Part shown: piece by piece, positions 52,480-64,000 of the stretch
Layout of the letters: the number at the start of each line of letters is the position of its first letter
Numbering within the stretch: position 1 is the stretch's first letter
Origin: Membranipora membranacea
Lineage: Eukaryota > Bryozoa > Gymnolaemata > Cheilostomatida > Membraniporidae
Reading direction: 5' to 3'
DNA: 64,000 bases
Assembly (NCBI GenBank): GCA_914767715.1
Contig: OU612073.1
Coordinates: 3,224,001 to 3,288,000 of the forward strand
Translations under genes and position numbers: made by a program
Notes under the pieces: generated by a model
What the model was told of the DNA's origin: nothing
Seen by the model: only the letters and a program-made list of their open reading frames with translations
Database searches by the model: none

Positions 52480-54096
52480 TCAACTCGGCTAGCTGTTACA
52501 TTCATTTTATCAGCTATTTAATTCAATACTCAGTAAATATCGGTCAATGAAAATCAGATCAACATTGGGAGTTGTAATGTATAATCTATACACACTATAT
52601 TACTCCAGGAGGAATTACATCTATTTATGTATGTAAGATAGCCCTGGGGTAGCTGGTCACAGCTTTCTTATGGCCTGCCTGCGCAAACATCAACAGCCAC
52701 ACAACTTACAGGCTCGTAGTTCTAGAGGAGGCAGGGAGGCACCGCCTCCCCTAGAAAGCTTTAAACAGTGGCTTAAAAACACTATAGCTGGATAATCCAT
52801 GTTAGAATCAGCTCCATTTGCTAATTATATGCTTGGGGATAAGCTTACAATACCCTTTCTGGTGATGCTTCGGACTCGCCTCGGACTTTTGTCTCCCCTA
52901 CCATTTTTTTAAAACTACGCCCCTGACTTAGGATACAAAAACATTTATAAGTGCAGATTGCAAAGGACTAAACCCCTTGTCACCGAACCATTCACATTCG
53001 TCCTTTACTTGGGGTAATAGTCGCTCCTCCGAGAGATCGCTTATGAGTCTTATTGGTGTAGGAGGGGATCCTCGTACTTCTAGCTTGAGGCAAATCCAGG
53101 GTGATGTTTGAACTGTTAGAGGACTGTGGACTATTCTTCGCGGAAACTTTATCTCTGCTGGGGTTTGAGCATCCTGCCGAGCTCAAGGTTTGATCACAGA
53201 ATCGGTAATAGCTATTGTTTTTTTCGCATCAGGAGAGTGGGGATATTCTAAATCGGAAAATCCGGCAAGGTGAATTTGTCAACACGAGTTTCTGAAGCGA
53301 GGCATTTGTGATTGGCTGTTCACTTGTACAAAAGATGATTTTTGATCAAGGTATGTAGATGGCAAAAGAGATTTTTTTAAATCTGCACCCCAAAGGAATA
53401 TGAATTTATTCTAGATTGATCAATGAATGCTTGTTTCAGTTTGGGTCACAGCTAAATCAATGTTTCCCAATACACAGAGAGGTTGTATAGGAGTCGGTTT
53501 CAGAGGGTTTTAGAGGGGAGGGGGTTCCTGAGTGCGTCCTTACTTCTTGACTCTCCTAATCCTAAAAAGTATGCTGTTCAAAAACCCTTGAGTAAATTTG
53601 GGGACATGCTGATTTGCATTAGGTCATTAAATACTACGGCATGCTAAATTTATCTTGTTTGGCCTAAGCGATAGAGAGAAATCTGATGAAAAGATATTGC
53701 AGAATTCATATCGGGCATCTTCTTACAAATTTACAGTCAACACAGATGAAGGGTATTCAAAATTGTAAGGGTGAGATGTCATGTCATCTCTGACATCGCT
53801 ACTGTGATTTTTTGCCTGTAATCATAAGAAATTTGACATGATTCAAAATTCAATTTTATTACAATTCCGAATTTTAATATAATTATTGATATTGAATTTT
53901 GACCTCACTAGCTGGCTATTGATCAAAATGCCACATTCACCTTCAGTGCTATTTATGGTTTAAACTCTGTCTTTGAAAGAGTTCGCTGTCACCACACTGC
54001 CAATACCGCTGCAATGAATGTATAAACTTTGGCTAAACTCAAATAAGCTGTCAAGATATCTCTGACCAGGGCAATGGTCAACGCTGATACTATCAC

Positions 54097-54480
54097 GGCA
54101 TGTCGCCACTGACGCCCGTTCTGTCAGTTTCTGGCATCAAGTCGTAACTGTCATAACTGGACCTAACATAAATGACATGTCACATAATTTCTGACAATGA
54201 TCGGAATGGCCTTGGTCTGTGCAGAAAGCTTATTGTACCTTGTCCTCCCTGACGTCTGTGATATAATTTTCAGACTATCCAACCATCAAGGCATGTCACC
54301 GCTGACGCCCGTTCTGTCAGTTTCTGGCATTCAAAGCGCGAATACCATAACTGGACCTAACATTAATGACATTTCACTAAATTTCTGACAATGACCAGAA
54401 TGGCCTTGGTCTGTACAGAAAGTCTATCATCCATGTCCTCCCTGACGTCAGTGATGTGATTTTCAGACTATCCAACCATC
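54097..54480. repeat. 193-bp tandem duplication
   Basis: Two adjacent copies begin GGCATGTCGCCACTGACGCC (54097) and GGCATGTCACCGCTGACGCC (54290). They share GTTCTGTCAGTTTCTGGCAT, GGAATGGCCTTGGTCTGT or a near copy, and TTTTCAGACTATCCAACCAT. Divergence is roughly 10 percent by eye, so the duplication is not very recent. Confidence 0.9.
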
Positions 54481-55744
54481 GAACAATCAGGCAAGGTCTA
54501 ACAGCTGTCCAGATTTCTAGCGACATAACATATAGCATGCAATAATGTCAGTATTTATAATATTTGATAATGTAGTGTAGCTTTTGAGTGCAGTTCATCA
54601 TTTGACATGCTGTAATAGTGTGGGGGCCGTTACATTAATCTAGCAGTTAATCTGATCCTCAAAAATAATTGCCTGTCATTCTTTTTGAGCTAATCGTTTT
54701 ACCATCTTCTAGTGGTTCCTCACGTAAGCAAAATGGGTTCTGCTATCTCCATCTAGAAATACAGGTTATGAAAGCTTTGCACTCTGCAATGGCAGTAGAC
54801 CGTTATATTTTGCAATTAAACTTTATTGCCGTAACACACTGTTTCCTTCAATTTCACATATCACCGAATATCTAAAACATTTCCCAAGTCTCATTGTAGC
54901 CAAAACAAAATTGCTTCACTGATTTTAATAGCTGTTTTCTGGAAAAGTACAATTCCAAAAAGCTCATTGCCTTTGAAAAGTTGGCCTGGCCCAAACATGA
55001 ACTCGATGTGCAATTTAATGGCTTGCACCAATTTTCCTTCTCACAATTTGGCTGCGTTTCAGGAACCTGATGCCTGTGAACCATTGGTGTTCATAATGAG
55101 ATATCACCCTTTCTGGTAGTTCTATAATCGAAGCTAAAAAATAATAAACTCATGTTTGCATTTGCTAATATCGCTATAGATATGTCTATATAATGTATGG
55201 AGATAGAAGAGAGAATGTTGTTTGTCCACGACGAGTAATAATGCTGCCAGTAAAATGGCTGTATTGTTTGGGCCTTGTTTGCTTTAGGCTGCCCATAAAT
55301 AACTCAATCAATTCACTCAGCCTTTTGGTTAAAATTCCTGCCATAGATTTTTTTTAATAAACCGTTGTTGTGTCTTTAGATGAATTGTTGTTCTTCCTTT
55401 ATAGAATATCTGGACGGATAAGGGTTTTAAAGTTCTCATTGAGATATTCAATTTTTTTCGGATGTTGATAAACATGGTAGCGAAGTAATGTATACTGCGG
55501 AGTATTTAACCACGTTTAGAATATCAGGCAGGCGACCAATGACACTGCAAGGGGAAGCATGTAAAGCCTAGATTCATGATGCAGGGCGTCGAAAACTCTT
55601 GAAGCCATCAAATACATCTAGCTCTCTTAAAATATCCTGAATACTGCATTGTGGGAAGGCTAGCCAGTTGCATCATGGGATAGTGTAGTGTGGAGGAGAT
55701 AACCTTGTCTTTTGAAATAGTTGTCTTTTTACTCTTCCTCCCAG

Positions 55745-55827
55745 CAGAAAGTGAGGGCGTCCAACAAATGAACATTGGTCCAACATCTCTCCTTTACTCT
55801 AAGATGAAGTCAGATACACTCTGCTAA
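55745..55827 (+). other. Candidate alternative last exon of CNK
   Basis: A long pyrimidine tract (GTCTTTTTACTCTTCCTCCCAG) precedes an open frame, ESEGVQQMNIGPTSLLY then SKMKSDTLC, which ends at TAA 55825-55827. The frame needs a preceding exon that ends in phase 1, as CNK exon 10 (47296) does. Joined there, CNK would have 463 residues. The acceptor is a CAGCAG tandem, so one residue (A) could be included or skipped. This competes with the last exon at 47992-48152. Confidence 0.35.
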
Positions 55828-57789
55828 ACTTTTATAGTAGTTTACATATCAGTTGTAGGCGGAGGTGATAACTATCGTTCTGTGGTTAGCTGGAGAAATG
55901 ATTGAGGATAAATTATTAATCCCCTATCCTTTGATGTTTGATGTCCAATATTGTTCAGTTTTATTATAAAAGGCAATAGCATAGCAGCTGATGGCTTTAT
56001 TGGTGGAGTTTTCTCACAGCTGTTGATGTTTTGATTCAGATTTCTGTTGTTTTTCACACTCTTATAGGCTAGCATGTTGGGATTGATAATTAATTTCCAT
56101 AATGATCAGCCCATAGCAATGCATAAAAATGTTGTTTTTATGTTGACCAAGCTTGTTTCTCGTGCTGGAAGATTGGTGGCTTATTCATGGATGGCCTGGG
56201 GTGGTAATACTCCTGGGGGACTATTGGTCTACAGCAGCATAATGCGTCATCAATTTGCATGGTGTTCTGTGCGTCTGATAAAGTTCAACCGTAGGGATCG
56301 CGCATAAAATATAGTGTTCATTCAATTCACGCATCTAAATAACCTGGTCACAGCGTGGGAAGTTGGGCAGCGCTGTCATGGGGTGCAAAATCATAGCGCT
56401 AAACGGCTTATAACACAATCTGTATATCATTGATTACCAGGTGAAGCCTTTGGCCCAGCATTGCCCAGCGTGCATTCCAATACTACAATACTGCAATCAG
56501 TGATATGAGAGTTTGGCATGATGACAAACTAAAATACGTTGTTGCGATATAAATATATAATATTGATACACCGCTGCACTGAGAGAGAGTGCGCCTGACT
56601 CACTCATTGGCTGAATAGTGTTAATTTAAATACTATGGCTTGGCAGCAACTCATTAAGTTTCTGAACCGGCATTTTTAATAATTAGCTTACACAACACAA
56701 TACATATTACATGTTTGTGGTCACGTATGCACTATTTATATGTTATATAATATTGCTTTATTAGCATCGTGTTTAATGTTAACGTTTGCAAATATTACCT
56801 GTGAAATCTTAGGGGGCCGCTGGGGGTGGATTGAAATATTTTCTCCCCTCCCAACTAATACTTACCCAGAAAGCTGAGACTGATGGGTATCATAATGAGG
56901 CCGCAGAAATATTGTTGTCTCGATTATGAAAATGAAAGTAATATCGACTCCCGGCATTTTAGTCTTATCTGTAACATGTAGATTATTTTTATGTTTGGGG
57001 AGAATACCAAGTTGTGCCCCTTGTTTGTCTAGTGCTGAGTTACATTTACATCAGCTGTTTCCGCTTTCATCAGGTAACGCCGGTTTACCCGGGTAATGAA
57101 ACATTGCAATATGGGCCTACAATACAAATCTCTTTCTTAAAATGTCAAAACAATAGCGGTTAAGGTGTTGAAAGCTTAGTTAAGTTTTCTGCCTACGTGA
57201 CTGAGTTGTGTTTGACCGTGACCATGATGGCTATTTGCTCTACATTTTGTCAAAGTACCTATAATATTGTTAGCTTATTACTCTACCCGCCAATTACTTT
57301 GTCTCACTGTTGAGGGAAGGTTCTGAAGTGCAGGTGCACTGTACCTTGTGTAGGAGTTATTTATTTACGCTCAATGCCGGTAGTGTAGTAGGCTGTTGGA
57401 TATAGGGTAGACGGAGGAGTTGGTGTGATACAGGTATCTTGACTTAGTTTTTCTGAGAGATTTTCATCACGTACAATAAACATTTTCATTGTATTAGGTT
57501 GTATTTTGAGAAACGAAATCTGACCTTTTCGAACGTACGATAGACCAAGTTTTTTATGTTAATCACGATGCGAGATACCCATTTACAGAATTCATTTTTG
57601 AAAGAACCCTTTCTTCGCTGACAGGTAGACCTACGGATAGGGGTACAGGTACCATACATGTCTTTTTTATCACTCGAAGTGCTCTTTTCAAAGTCAACAA
57701 CTGTATTTCTCTATTTTGTAGACTCGAAAATAACGAGGGAGCTTGCGTAAAAAGGTCTTTATAGTATCGAAGCGGCTGATGGGAAGGTG

Positions 57790-60700
57790 ATGGCTTTCTG
57801 GCTACTTCTCTCCTTCATCATACAACTTCTACTTCGTCTGGGCCAATCACAAAACCTCAACGGTGAGTTATATTTGATGTTCTTATGGTTGGATACCAGG
57901 AGTCAGGAGTGGTCTGACGGTTAAGGGTATGGACTTATGATCCAGGTTCGATTCCCGGCGCCGGCTGTCATTTCTGATTTGGCACTGGCAAGCCATTCAT
58001 CCTAGCCAGGTCTGTTCGGATCAGGACCATAAATACAGGAGGTCTACTGTGTGCTTGCAGGCAGTATAAAGATCCCCCTCTGCCTCTTCGAAAAAAGAGT
58101 AGCCGACAACGGCGGGCAAGGGTATAGGGTACTACCCCACACAAGCCACCCGAGCTTAAGGGGGCCCGTTAAATAGGGCGGTCAAATAAGACCTAGTGCA
58201 TAGAAAAAAATAACCTTATCCTTTGTGTTTCTAGAGGATGAAGACACCAATACTCAGTGACAAGTCATCATAGAATATCTAAGCGCTGAAGCCAAGCTGT
58301 AGCAAAAACCGGTCTGAAGTCCCAGGCCTTAGGTTGTACGGCTTGACAGATAGGTTTCCTGCGTGTCCGGACTAAGAGATAGCATGTGTCGGCTCGGATT
58401 GGTTGGGTGGAGTGAAACCCAAACAATCAGAGCCAACACATTGCCTAGAATGACAGTAAAAAGTTTTCCTTACTGCATAAAGGATCAAACATACTACCCG
58501 ACAAAGAGTTACCGTTTTTAGACCAACCCACAGTAGGAGTGGGAGAACTCTGTTTGTCATAAATATTCTTCCAGGGGCACTTCAAGGTCACATTAAGTTC
58601 AAGTTGGATTACTAACTATCATCGATCATCTGGGGATACAAACTATATTTTTCCTGGAACTTCCAAAAATCCATGACCAAATGGAGCAGATTCTTCAAAT
58701 GAGTGCTTACTGTTGCTACAAATCATAAGTAGTATGTATTGCAAGCTGGTTTGGTCTTGTAATTTATTTAGTTGAATGGAGAGGTGTTTTTCTAACACCT
58801 TGATTGAGCCTACGAAATGTAAGCAAACTACCTTGCAATATGTTGATAAAATTTCCTTTGCCATCTGCTACCAAAGATTTAGCATGTTTCTTGGAAATCC
58901 CTCAAAGAATAATTCTGATGTTGATTTTTCTTTCTTTCCGCAGATACTGATACCAACACAACACAGGCATCGATGCCAATAGATTATTTGACGTTGGAAT
59001 ATGCTTTAGAGTTCCAGTCTCTAGAGAATATCATTGGTGCTACATTTCACGACAACTATTTGTTAGTGTATTCAGAAAATCTTCTAACGATACTAGATCT
59101 ATCCCAAAACACAACTCAAAAACCGATTATTAAATTCCTACAGGGCTTCCAACCTAAAAAACTAGGTAAGTTTACATTCAACATAGTTCATAAATTTGCT
59201 AGTCTGTCAAAGACTGATTTATCAGTAATAAGACATGCCCTATGCTTTGACTTGAACATTTTTAGACCAGGTGATGTGAAAAGACAACTCTTAATTTAAT
59301 GACAAGGATCATGCCTTATAAAGTATCACAAAATACAGTCTAAATACTTAGACTATAACCAGTGTACAGAGTACACAAAGAAACTGCCACTATGCTCTAC
59401 TAGATTTCCAGTCTGTGCACTCAGATTCATATCACATACTTGAGTCTGAGAACTAAGACTCATCATTATCACCTGCCTGCAAACAGAGAGCAACCCGGCG
59501 CAGATATTGCGGCTATGCCATTAAGGCAACTAATATTTCGCCTCTTTTGCTTCGTGTGTGGCGTGTGACAAGACAACTGAGTTTCATCTACCATTTTTAT
59601 TATATTTACAGTGGGCGGATTTAATGACACAACGCTTCTATTGCTAACACAAGGTCAGCATTGCATAAAAGAGCTGACTTTTGCCACCCGTGAGATCTCA
59701 ACCTTATCCGGTAAATGTGATGAGTCTGGATTCGTAGACGGAGAAGCTGACAAAGCAAGGTTAGATAATAATAATGACGGTAACAAAATGATATTATTAT
59801 GATGAAATGAAACCCCAAAATATTATAATGATGAAATGATACACCAAAATATTATTATGAAAACTTGATACATGGGGATGGGAGTACCTATAGTTGGACA
59901 GTAGTTGGACAGTAATATTCAATAATAATGACCATAACTCCAATCAAAACAAAGAAAATAAGAATACTGATATTTCGAACCTTAGATCAAGTATGATCCA
60001 ATTCGCGTACACTTGGAGTTGGCTCTTTCAAGTCGTCGCCAGCTCATCAGTGATATGGAAACGACCTTAAATCCTGGCTTAAACTCGATGTAGGCAAACC
60101 AGGCAAACTTTTCCCATGCTCTTTCAGGAATTCTGCTCAAAATTTGAATCCTAATTCTAATTTTCACGGATTAGCAGTCAACACCTCTGCTGATATTTCA
60201 AATTTTTATAATTGTTATGACAGAGCTGCCAAAAGTAAATATCTGCATTTAAACTATAATTGCCTGAGGCGAGCTTTTGGGACATGGGATGCATACAAGC
60301 CAATAATATTCATAATGTCGGAACCTCTCTGTAGATTGTACTAAACCTGTAAAACTATCGGCTAACATGTAATACTATTTGGAAGCGATATTACCAATGT
60401 CTCTAAATTATGCATAAACTTATGGCTCAGTTTTATATTGAGTTTCAAATTGAACGTCATCCCGAGTCAATTTAAATCTGGATTTTAATGTCATCAATAT
60501 TTAAGAGTAAAGGTATTGTATTAAGTCAAACGAGAATGTTTAAATATGGAGATAGGGACTACTCAATAGATTAGCAAATAAACGGCTAGACTTTTTATTG
60601 ACGTGATCTGTTGTTGTCATTTACAGGAGCAGTGTCCTGTTTACGGGCTAATTCTGGATCTTATGCTCAATTATAATCACAAATTTTTAAAAATATAACT

Positions 60701-63700
60701 TTAAATCGATAATCTATTGCGTATATATTACACAATACATATTTGAATTTCCACTATGCATTTCATCTCTACAAACCTCATAAATATCATGTAAAAAATG
60801 AACACTCTAAAACTCATTTCAAGGAATTTACGAGCAACAAGTTATTCATTCAGTCATTAATATTACACTTTTTTATATCACTTTTGCAAGAGGAAATTGT
60901 GTTGTTGACCTCACCGCGACAACAATGCAACATGGCTCTAGATTGTTTGATAGGAGCAGGGTTGGTGTCAAGGTAGTTTCACCGCCTAATCACTGAATGG
61001 CCAATGCTCTCAGCAACTGACTTAAAGATCTAAACTAAAGATGCTGATATCTCAATTCCTTGAGCCCTAAATTTTTACCTCGCTCTGTCACCTGAATTTC
61101 ACTTTTATCTTTTCGTTTCAGGTATAACGTGCCATCGGATTTGGCGAAGTCGGGTAACCACTTTTTCATAGCCGACTACAACAATGACTGCATACGTCGA
61201 TTGTGGCATGATGGCTTTGCGCAGATTGTCCTGACGATTCATTCTAAGCCATTTGCTCTCAGTGGGAACTTGTATGTAGCCGCACACCAGACCGTCTATG
61301 AGGTAGCGTTTCCATTTTTTCCATTTTTTTTCAATTTTAACATTTGTTTCCACTCACTAACACTGCATGTGACGAAAAGTTCACCAATTAAACCTACAAC
61401 CTTACAAACTAAATCTTGTAAACCGTATTCACACAAACAGTTATAAATGTTAAATTATCATCACCCCACTAACCTAACCCACTTACTTAATAGTAAATCG
61501 TCATTGTTTGTATAAGTTTAAGGAGTTGTCGATCCAGTTACATTTTCTCTATACTAGTTTCCACACAGAATTAGAGCAGTACATCTTCAACAAAACCATC
61601 ATATTAGTGGTTGATCGGTTGTGCATGCATTCACTATTTTACTAACATTATAATAATAGAGGTTTCAAACCAAAACCACACTTTTGAAGGTATTCATGTA
61701 GTTTGTAATGGTGTAACACTGCTATATATTGTTGTAGTATTAACGTCACTGTGGTTAGAGCACTCCTTTGGCCTTAGGTAGACATTTTGTAGTATGTCAC
61801 TTTCACAACCAAACCGCAGACTGTCTACCTAGTACATACGTCCATTGGATAACTCTAACTTACATTAATTGGATGCGGTGCAGTGTGCCTTGCAATTGGT
61901 ATTCTTTCAATTCACTTTATTAATGCATTCTCAGCCTATAGCCATATTGTAGTGTTGTCTGCTCGTGTTGTTTGCACAGGTTGTTAATGCTCAAAGCTTC
62001 TGCATGCTTGTCTAGATGTAGGTAGCCAAGCTCATCTTAGCATTGACCACATCTTATGACAACCACTATTCACCAGGGTACTTATCTTATAGGGTGATGC
62101 CAAGACTAACCACTTTGGTGTGGTATTTTTACTATAGGGTGTGTTTTTAATGGAAATGTGGGCATATTTTAACAGCTTATGGAAGTGCTTTATCCGTGCA
62201 AAAGATGAGCTTTGTCAATGTGTAGTTTGCAAAGTTGTATGCATGCAGAGGGTCTGGGAACTTTCATTTGAAGAATTTAAAAAAAAGGTGCAACCTATGA
62301 AAATTCCAGGTCAGATTGTAAAAGTGGTTACAGAGCTGATTTTTATGTATTTGTACCTAAAACAGATGGCCATTGAGTCATCCTTCCATGTGTGCATGTT
62401 TTCCTCATTTTACCCATGGCACCTGCTTCAAATATTTCATAATCGGTCCAACCCACAAAGTTATCCCAACCAGCTGTGTGCAAACAGGATTTGGCAATAC
62501 TTACCGTAGTGCTGCCAAACTTTTTTGTAGTCGCCTCGTGACATGGCTAGTCAAATCCGACTAAGTGCATCGGGTGAGGTGAGGCTTCCCAAAAGGCTCG
62601 AAATTTGAGGGTCACATAGTCATATGATATTTGTTACTTAAAATTTGTTTCCTGTTGATTCCATAATTGTAACAAAAGATTTCAATTTTAAGTCCCAATC
62701 AGAAAAATAGTAGCATGTGACTGCCAAAATGGAGGGTCTCATCCTTCCTTGCTCACATACCACCTCCCTCTGCAGTGCATCCTTCTTCAAGGTTGAATTA
62801 CAATATCCAGGAAGTAGGATGTGGAAACAAGTGCTTCCTGCGAATTCATGCAGCTTCACTGCCAAATCTTTGACAGCCCACTTAGATGCAGCTTGAGAGG
62901 TGTTCTTCTAGTGCTAGTGACACAATATTGCATAAAAATGCCTCAATCTAATCATATTCTATATTAGCCTGTCCCTACAACCTTTGTTGTTGGAGAAGGG
63001 GGGGGGCAAACCCCCTCCTCCAACCAAGCTTGTCAAGGGCAGATTAATTCTTTATCTGCTATAAAGTATCAAACCAAATCTCAGCGCATATTGCAGCCAT
63101 TTTGCAGCCATTTTGCAGTAATCTATTACTTCATCGCCATGATTATACAATTCGTATAGTAATTGAACTTTCTTTCTAATAAATAGAATATGAATTGTTT
63201 TCTAGGTGAGAGAATCTATGAATACATATGTCAGGTTCGTTGCGGACGTCAACGTTACAAGTTTGGATTCGTGTTCTGACGATGTTCTTTCCATGCTCAC
63301 CGTGGATAAATGTCTACATTTACTCCCGCTTTCCAGGGATGTCTCGCATCAACCTAAAGTCATAAGTATGTCAATAATAGTTTTATCTAAGAAACTTCAC
63401 CTTCCTACTCGATAAAATATTTACTCGAAGTTAAAATTGTAAACTCATAATTATAGAATTTCGACCTATTTTTAATATTTTAAAACCCCTAATCTGAACT
63501 GCCTTGTTACTTGGATAGTTTTCACCTGGGTAAAAGGTTGTCCAATTGCTGAGTTTCTGGGTAGCTAACTAACATTTTTAATTCTTGGTTAGATGAAAAT
63601 ATGCTTCTGATTTATTTATTTATTTATTTATTGAGGTTTTCTAAAAGTTTATAATTAAAGCAAATTAAAAATAACTTGTTGACCTCATACACATTAACAT

Positions 63701-63943
63701 AGATACAAAAAATGACTTGAATAAAAAGATATAAGTGGTAGGGTGTTACATACTATAATAAGCCTTACTACGCATTCATCCTGCCTCAATGGTAAAAAAC
63801 GAATCTTCTTAGTACAAAGTCCTCAGCTCACTGTTGAAGATACAAATATATCTACATCTTCTGTCAATTTTGACCATTCTCAAAAAATTATTATGACCTC
63901 TTCAGAGAGGGCACAACTTCTAAAAACAACCCAGCACATTTAG
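57790..63943 (+). CDS. Secreted NHL-repeat (beta-propeller) protein, possibly incomplete
   Basis: The product enters the secretory pathway; its function is unknown. Exons: 57790-57862, 58944-59165, 59612-59759, 61122-61302, 63206-63365 and tentatively 63813-63943. GT/AG ends and phases agree throughout. Residues 1-20 (MAFWLLLSFIIQLLLRLGQS) are a clear signal peptide. Residues 135-165, split over two exons, show the NHL pattern: LSGKCDESGFVDGEADKARY, then NVPSDLA, then FFIADYNNDCIRRL. Family repeats have G..G..DG....ARFN.P.GLA...LYVAD..NHRIR. NTT, NDT and NVT sites suggest glycosylation. With the last exon, which ends at TAG, the protein has 304 residues and about two to three propeller blades are apparent. 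That is short for a closed propeller, so the true gene may run past the right edge and the last exon may be wrong. I give no symbol. Confidence 0.72.
57901..58212 (+). mobile_element. tRNA-derived SINE
   Basis: It starts with a tRNA-like head. The A-box-like TGGTCTGACGG lies at 57910-57920 and an intact B box, GGTTCGATTCC, at 57945-57955. A 7-base anticodon-like loop, CTTATGA, lies between GGA and TCC. A tRNA-unrelated body of about 230 bp follows, ending in an A-rich tail (AGAAAAAAATA). It lies in intron 1 of the NHL gene, 38 bp after the first exon. Confidence 0.75.
59785..59872. repeat. AT-rich tandem repeat, ~34-bp unit
   Basis: The pattern AAAATATTATAATGATGAAA then TGATACACC recurs about two and a half times just after the donor of the 59612-59759 exon. 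Confidence 0.6.
59983..60035. mobile_element. Family A MITE, left arm only
   Basis: TAGATCAAGTATGATCC is followed by a cattcg-like segment and GGAGTTGGCTC, as in the other left arms. I see no clear right arm, so this is probably a truncated or decayed copy. It lies in an intron of the NHL-repeat gene. Confidence 0.4.
62964..63047. repeat. Small inverted repeat, family D, second copy
   Basis: TTAGCCTGTCCCTACAA faces CTTGTCAAGGGCAGATTAA. GTTGGAGAAGGGGG and CCCCCTCCTCCAAC form an inner hairpin. It lies in the last large intron of the NHL gene. Confidence 0.5.
63611..63632. repeat. TTTA microsatellite
   Basis: Uninterrupted TTTA units, five and a half copies. Confidence 0.95.
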
Positions 63944-64000
63944 CACATAATCTAGGAGTTGCTGTTTGTTTATTTTATGATGTTTTAAGCACGTCCCAAT

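Larger units (their letters stand above)
48156..57789. other. 9.6 kb downstream of the CNK stop
   Basis: No complete gene is supported. It holds a family A MITE (49826-49930), simple repeats, a 193-bp tandem duplication (54097-54480), a possible MBOAT-like exon (51558-51660) and a possible last CNK exon (55745-55827). A strong acceptor-like site (pyrimidine tract then TTTTAG) lies at about 49352. I looked for a PH-domain exon in all plus-strand frames and found none. Confidence 0.45.

Noticed and set aside
52992-53186. Ser/Thr-rich minus-strand frame (SNPSRDKVSAKN..., ITPSKG)
   Set aside because: The plus strand is open in the same place, no convincing splice sites or start were found, and I recognise no family. 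It could still be an exon.
57901-57965. Possible tRNA gene
   Set aside because: The B box is intact, but the acceptor stem does not pair and the head runs into a SINE body with an A-rich tail.

Overview
This is an animal nuclear genome fragment. It is AT-rich, its genes are interrupted by many GT-AG introns, and the introns and intergenic DNA hold many short palindromic transposon-like repeats. Three of the gene families present (SON, SPSB and CNK) are animal families in my knowledge. The SON homologue lacks the huge repeats of vertebrate SON, so an invertebrate is likely. I cannot name the phylum; a sponge or another marine invertebrate would fit, but that is a guess. There is no operon, rRNA, CRISPR array or viral gene.

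Layout. (1) 103-10855, minus strand: a SON-like SR splicing protein in 13 phase-consistent exons, starting at 10855 and running off the left edge before its G-patch end. Its largest intron carries a 1.8 kb long-terminal-inverted-repeat element. (2) 14310-16055, minus strand: a complete SPRY/SOCS-box protein (SPSB1/4, GUSTAVUS type) with an unusual 88-residue N-terminal extension encoded partly by an extra exon. (3) 16056-28832: 12.8 kb without a gene I can support, lying between divergent genes. (4) 28833-48152, plus strand: a CNK (connector enhancer of KSR) scaffold with SAM, CRIC and PDZ parts in 11 exons. No PH domain follows. A second possible last exon lies at 55745-55827. (5) 57790-63943, plus strand: a secreted protein with a signal peptide and an NHL-type beta-propeller repeat. 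It may end at 63943 or continue off the right edge.

The genes are not an obvious pathway. SON acts in nuclear splicing, SPSB is a ubiquitin-ligase adaptor, CNK is a Ras/RAF scaffold, and the NHL protein enters the secretory route. All exon boundaries were read by hand from splice sites, codon phase and remembered family similarity, with no transcript evidence.

The most interesting points are a 27-bp in-frame tandem repeat that copies a CNK splice donor, a three-copy tandem array holding a fossil copy of the next CNK splice acceptor, the missing CNK PH domain with two competing last exons, the extended SPSB N-terminus, and several families of short foldback elements, one copy abutting a SON splice donor.
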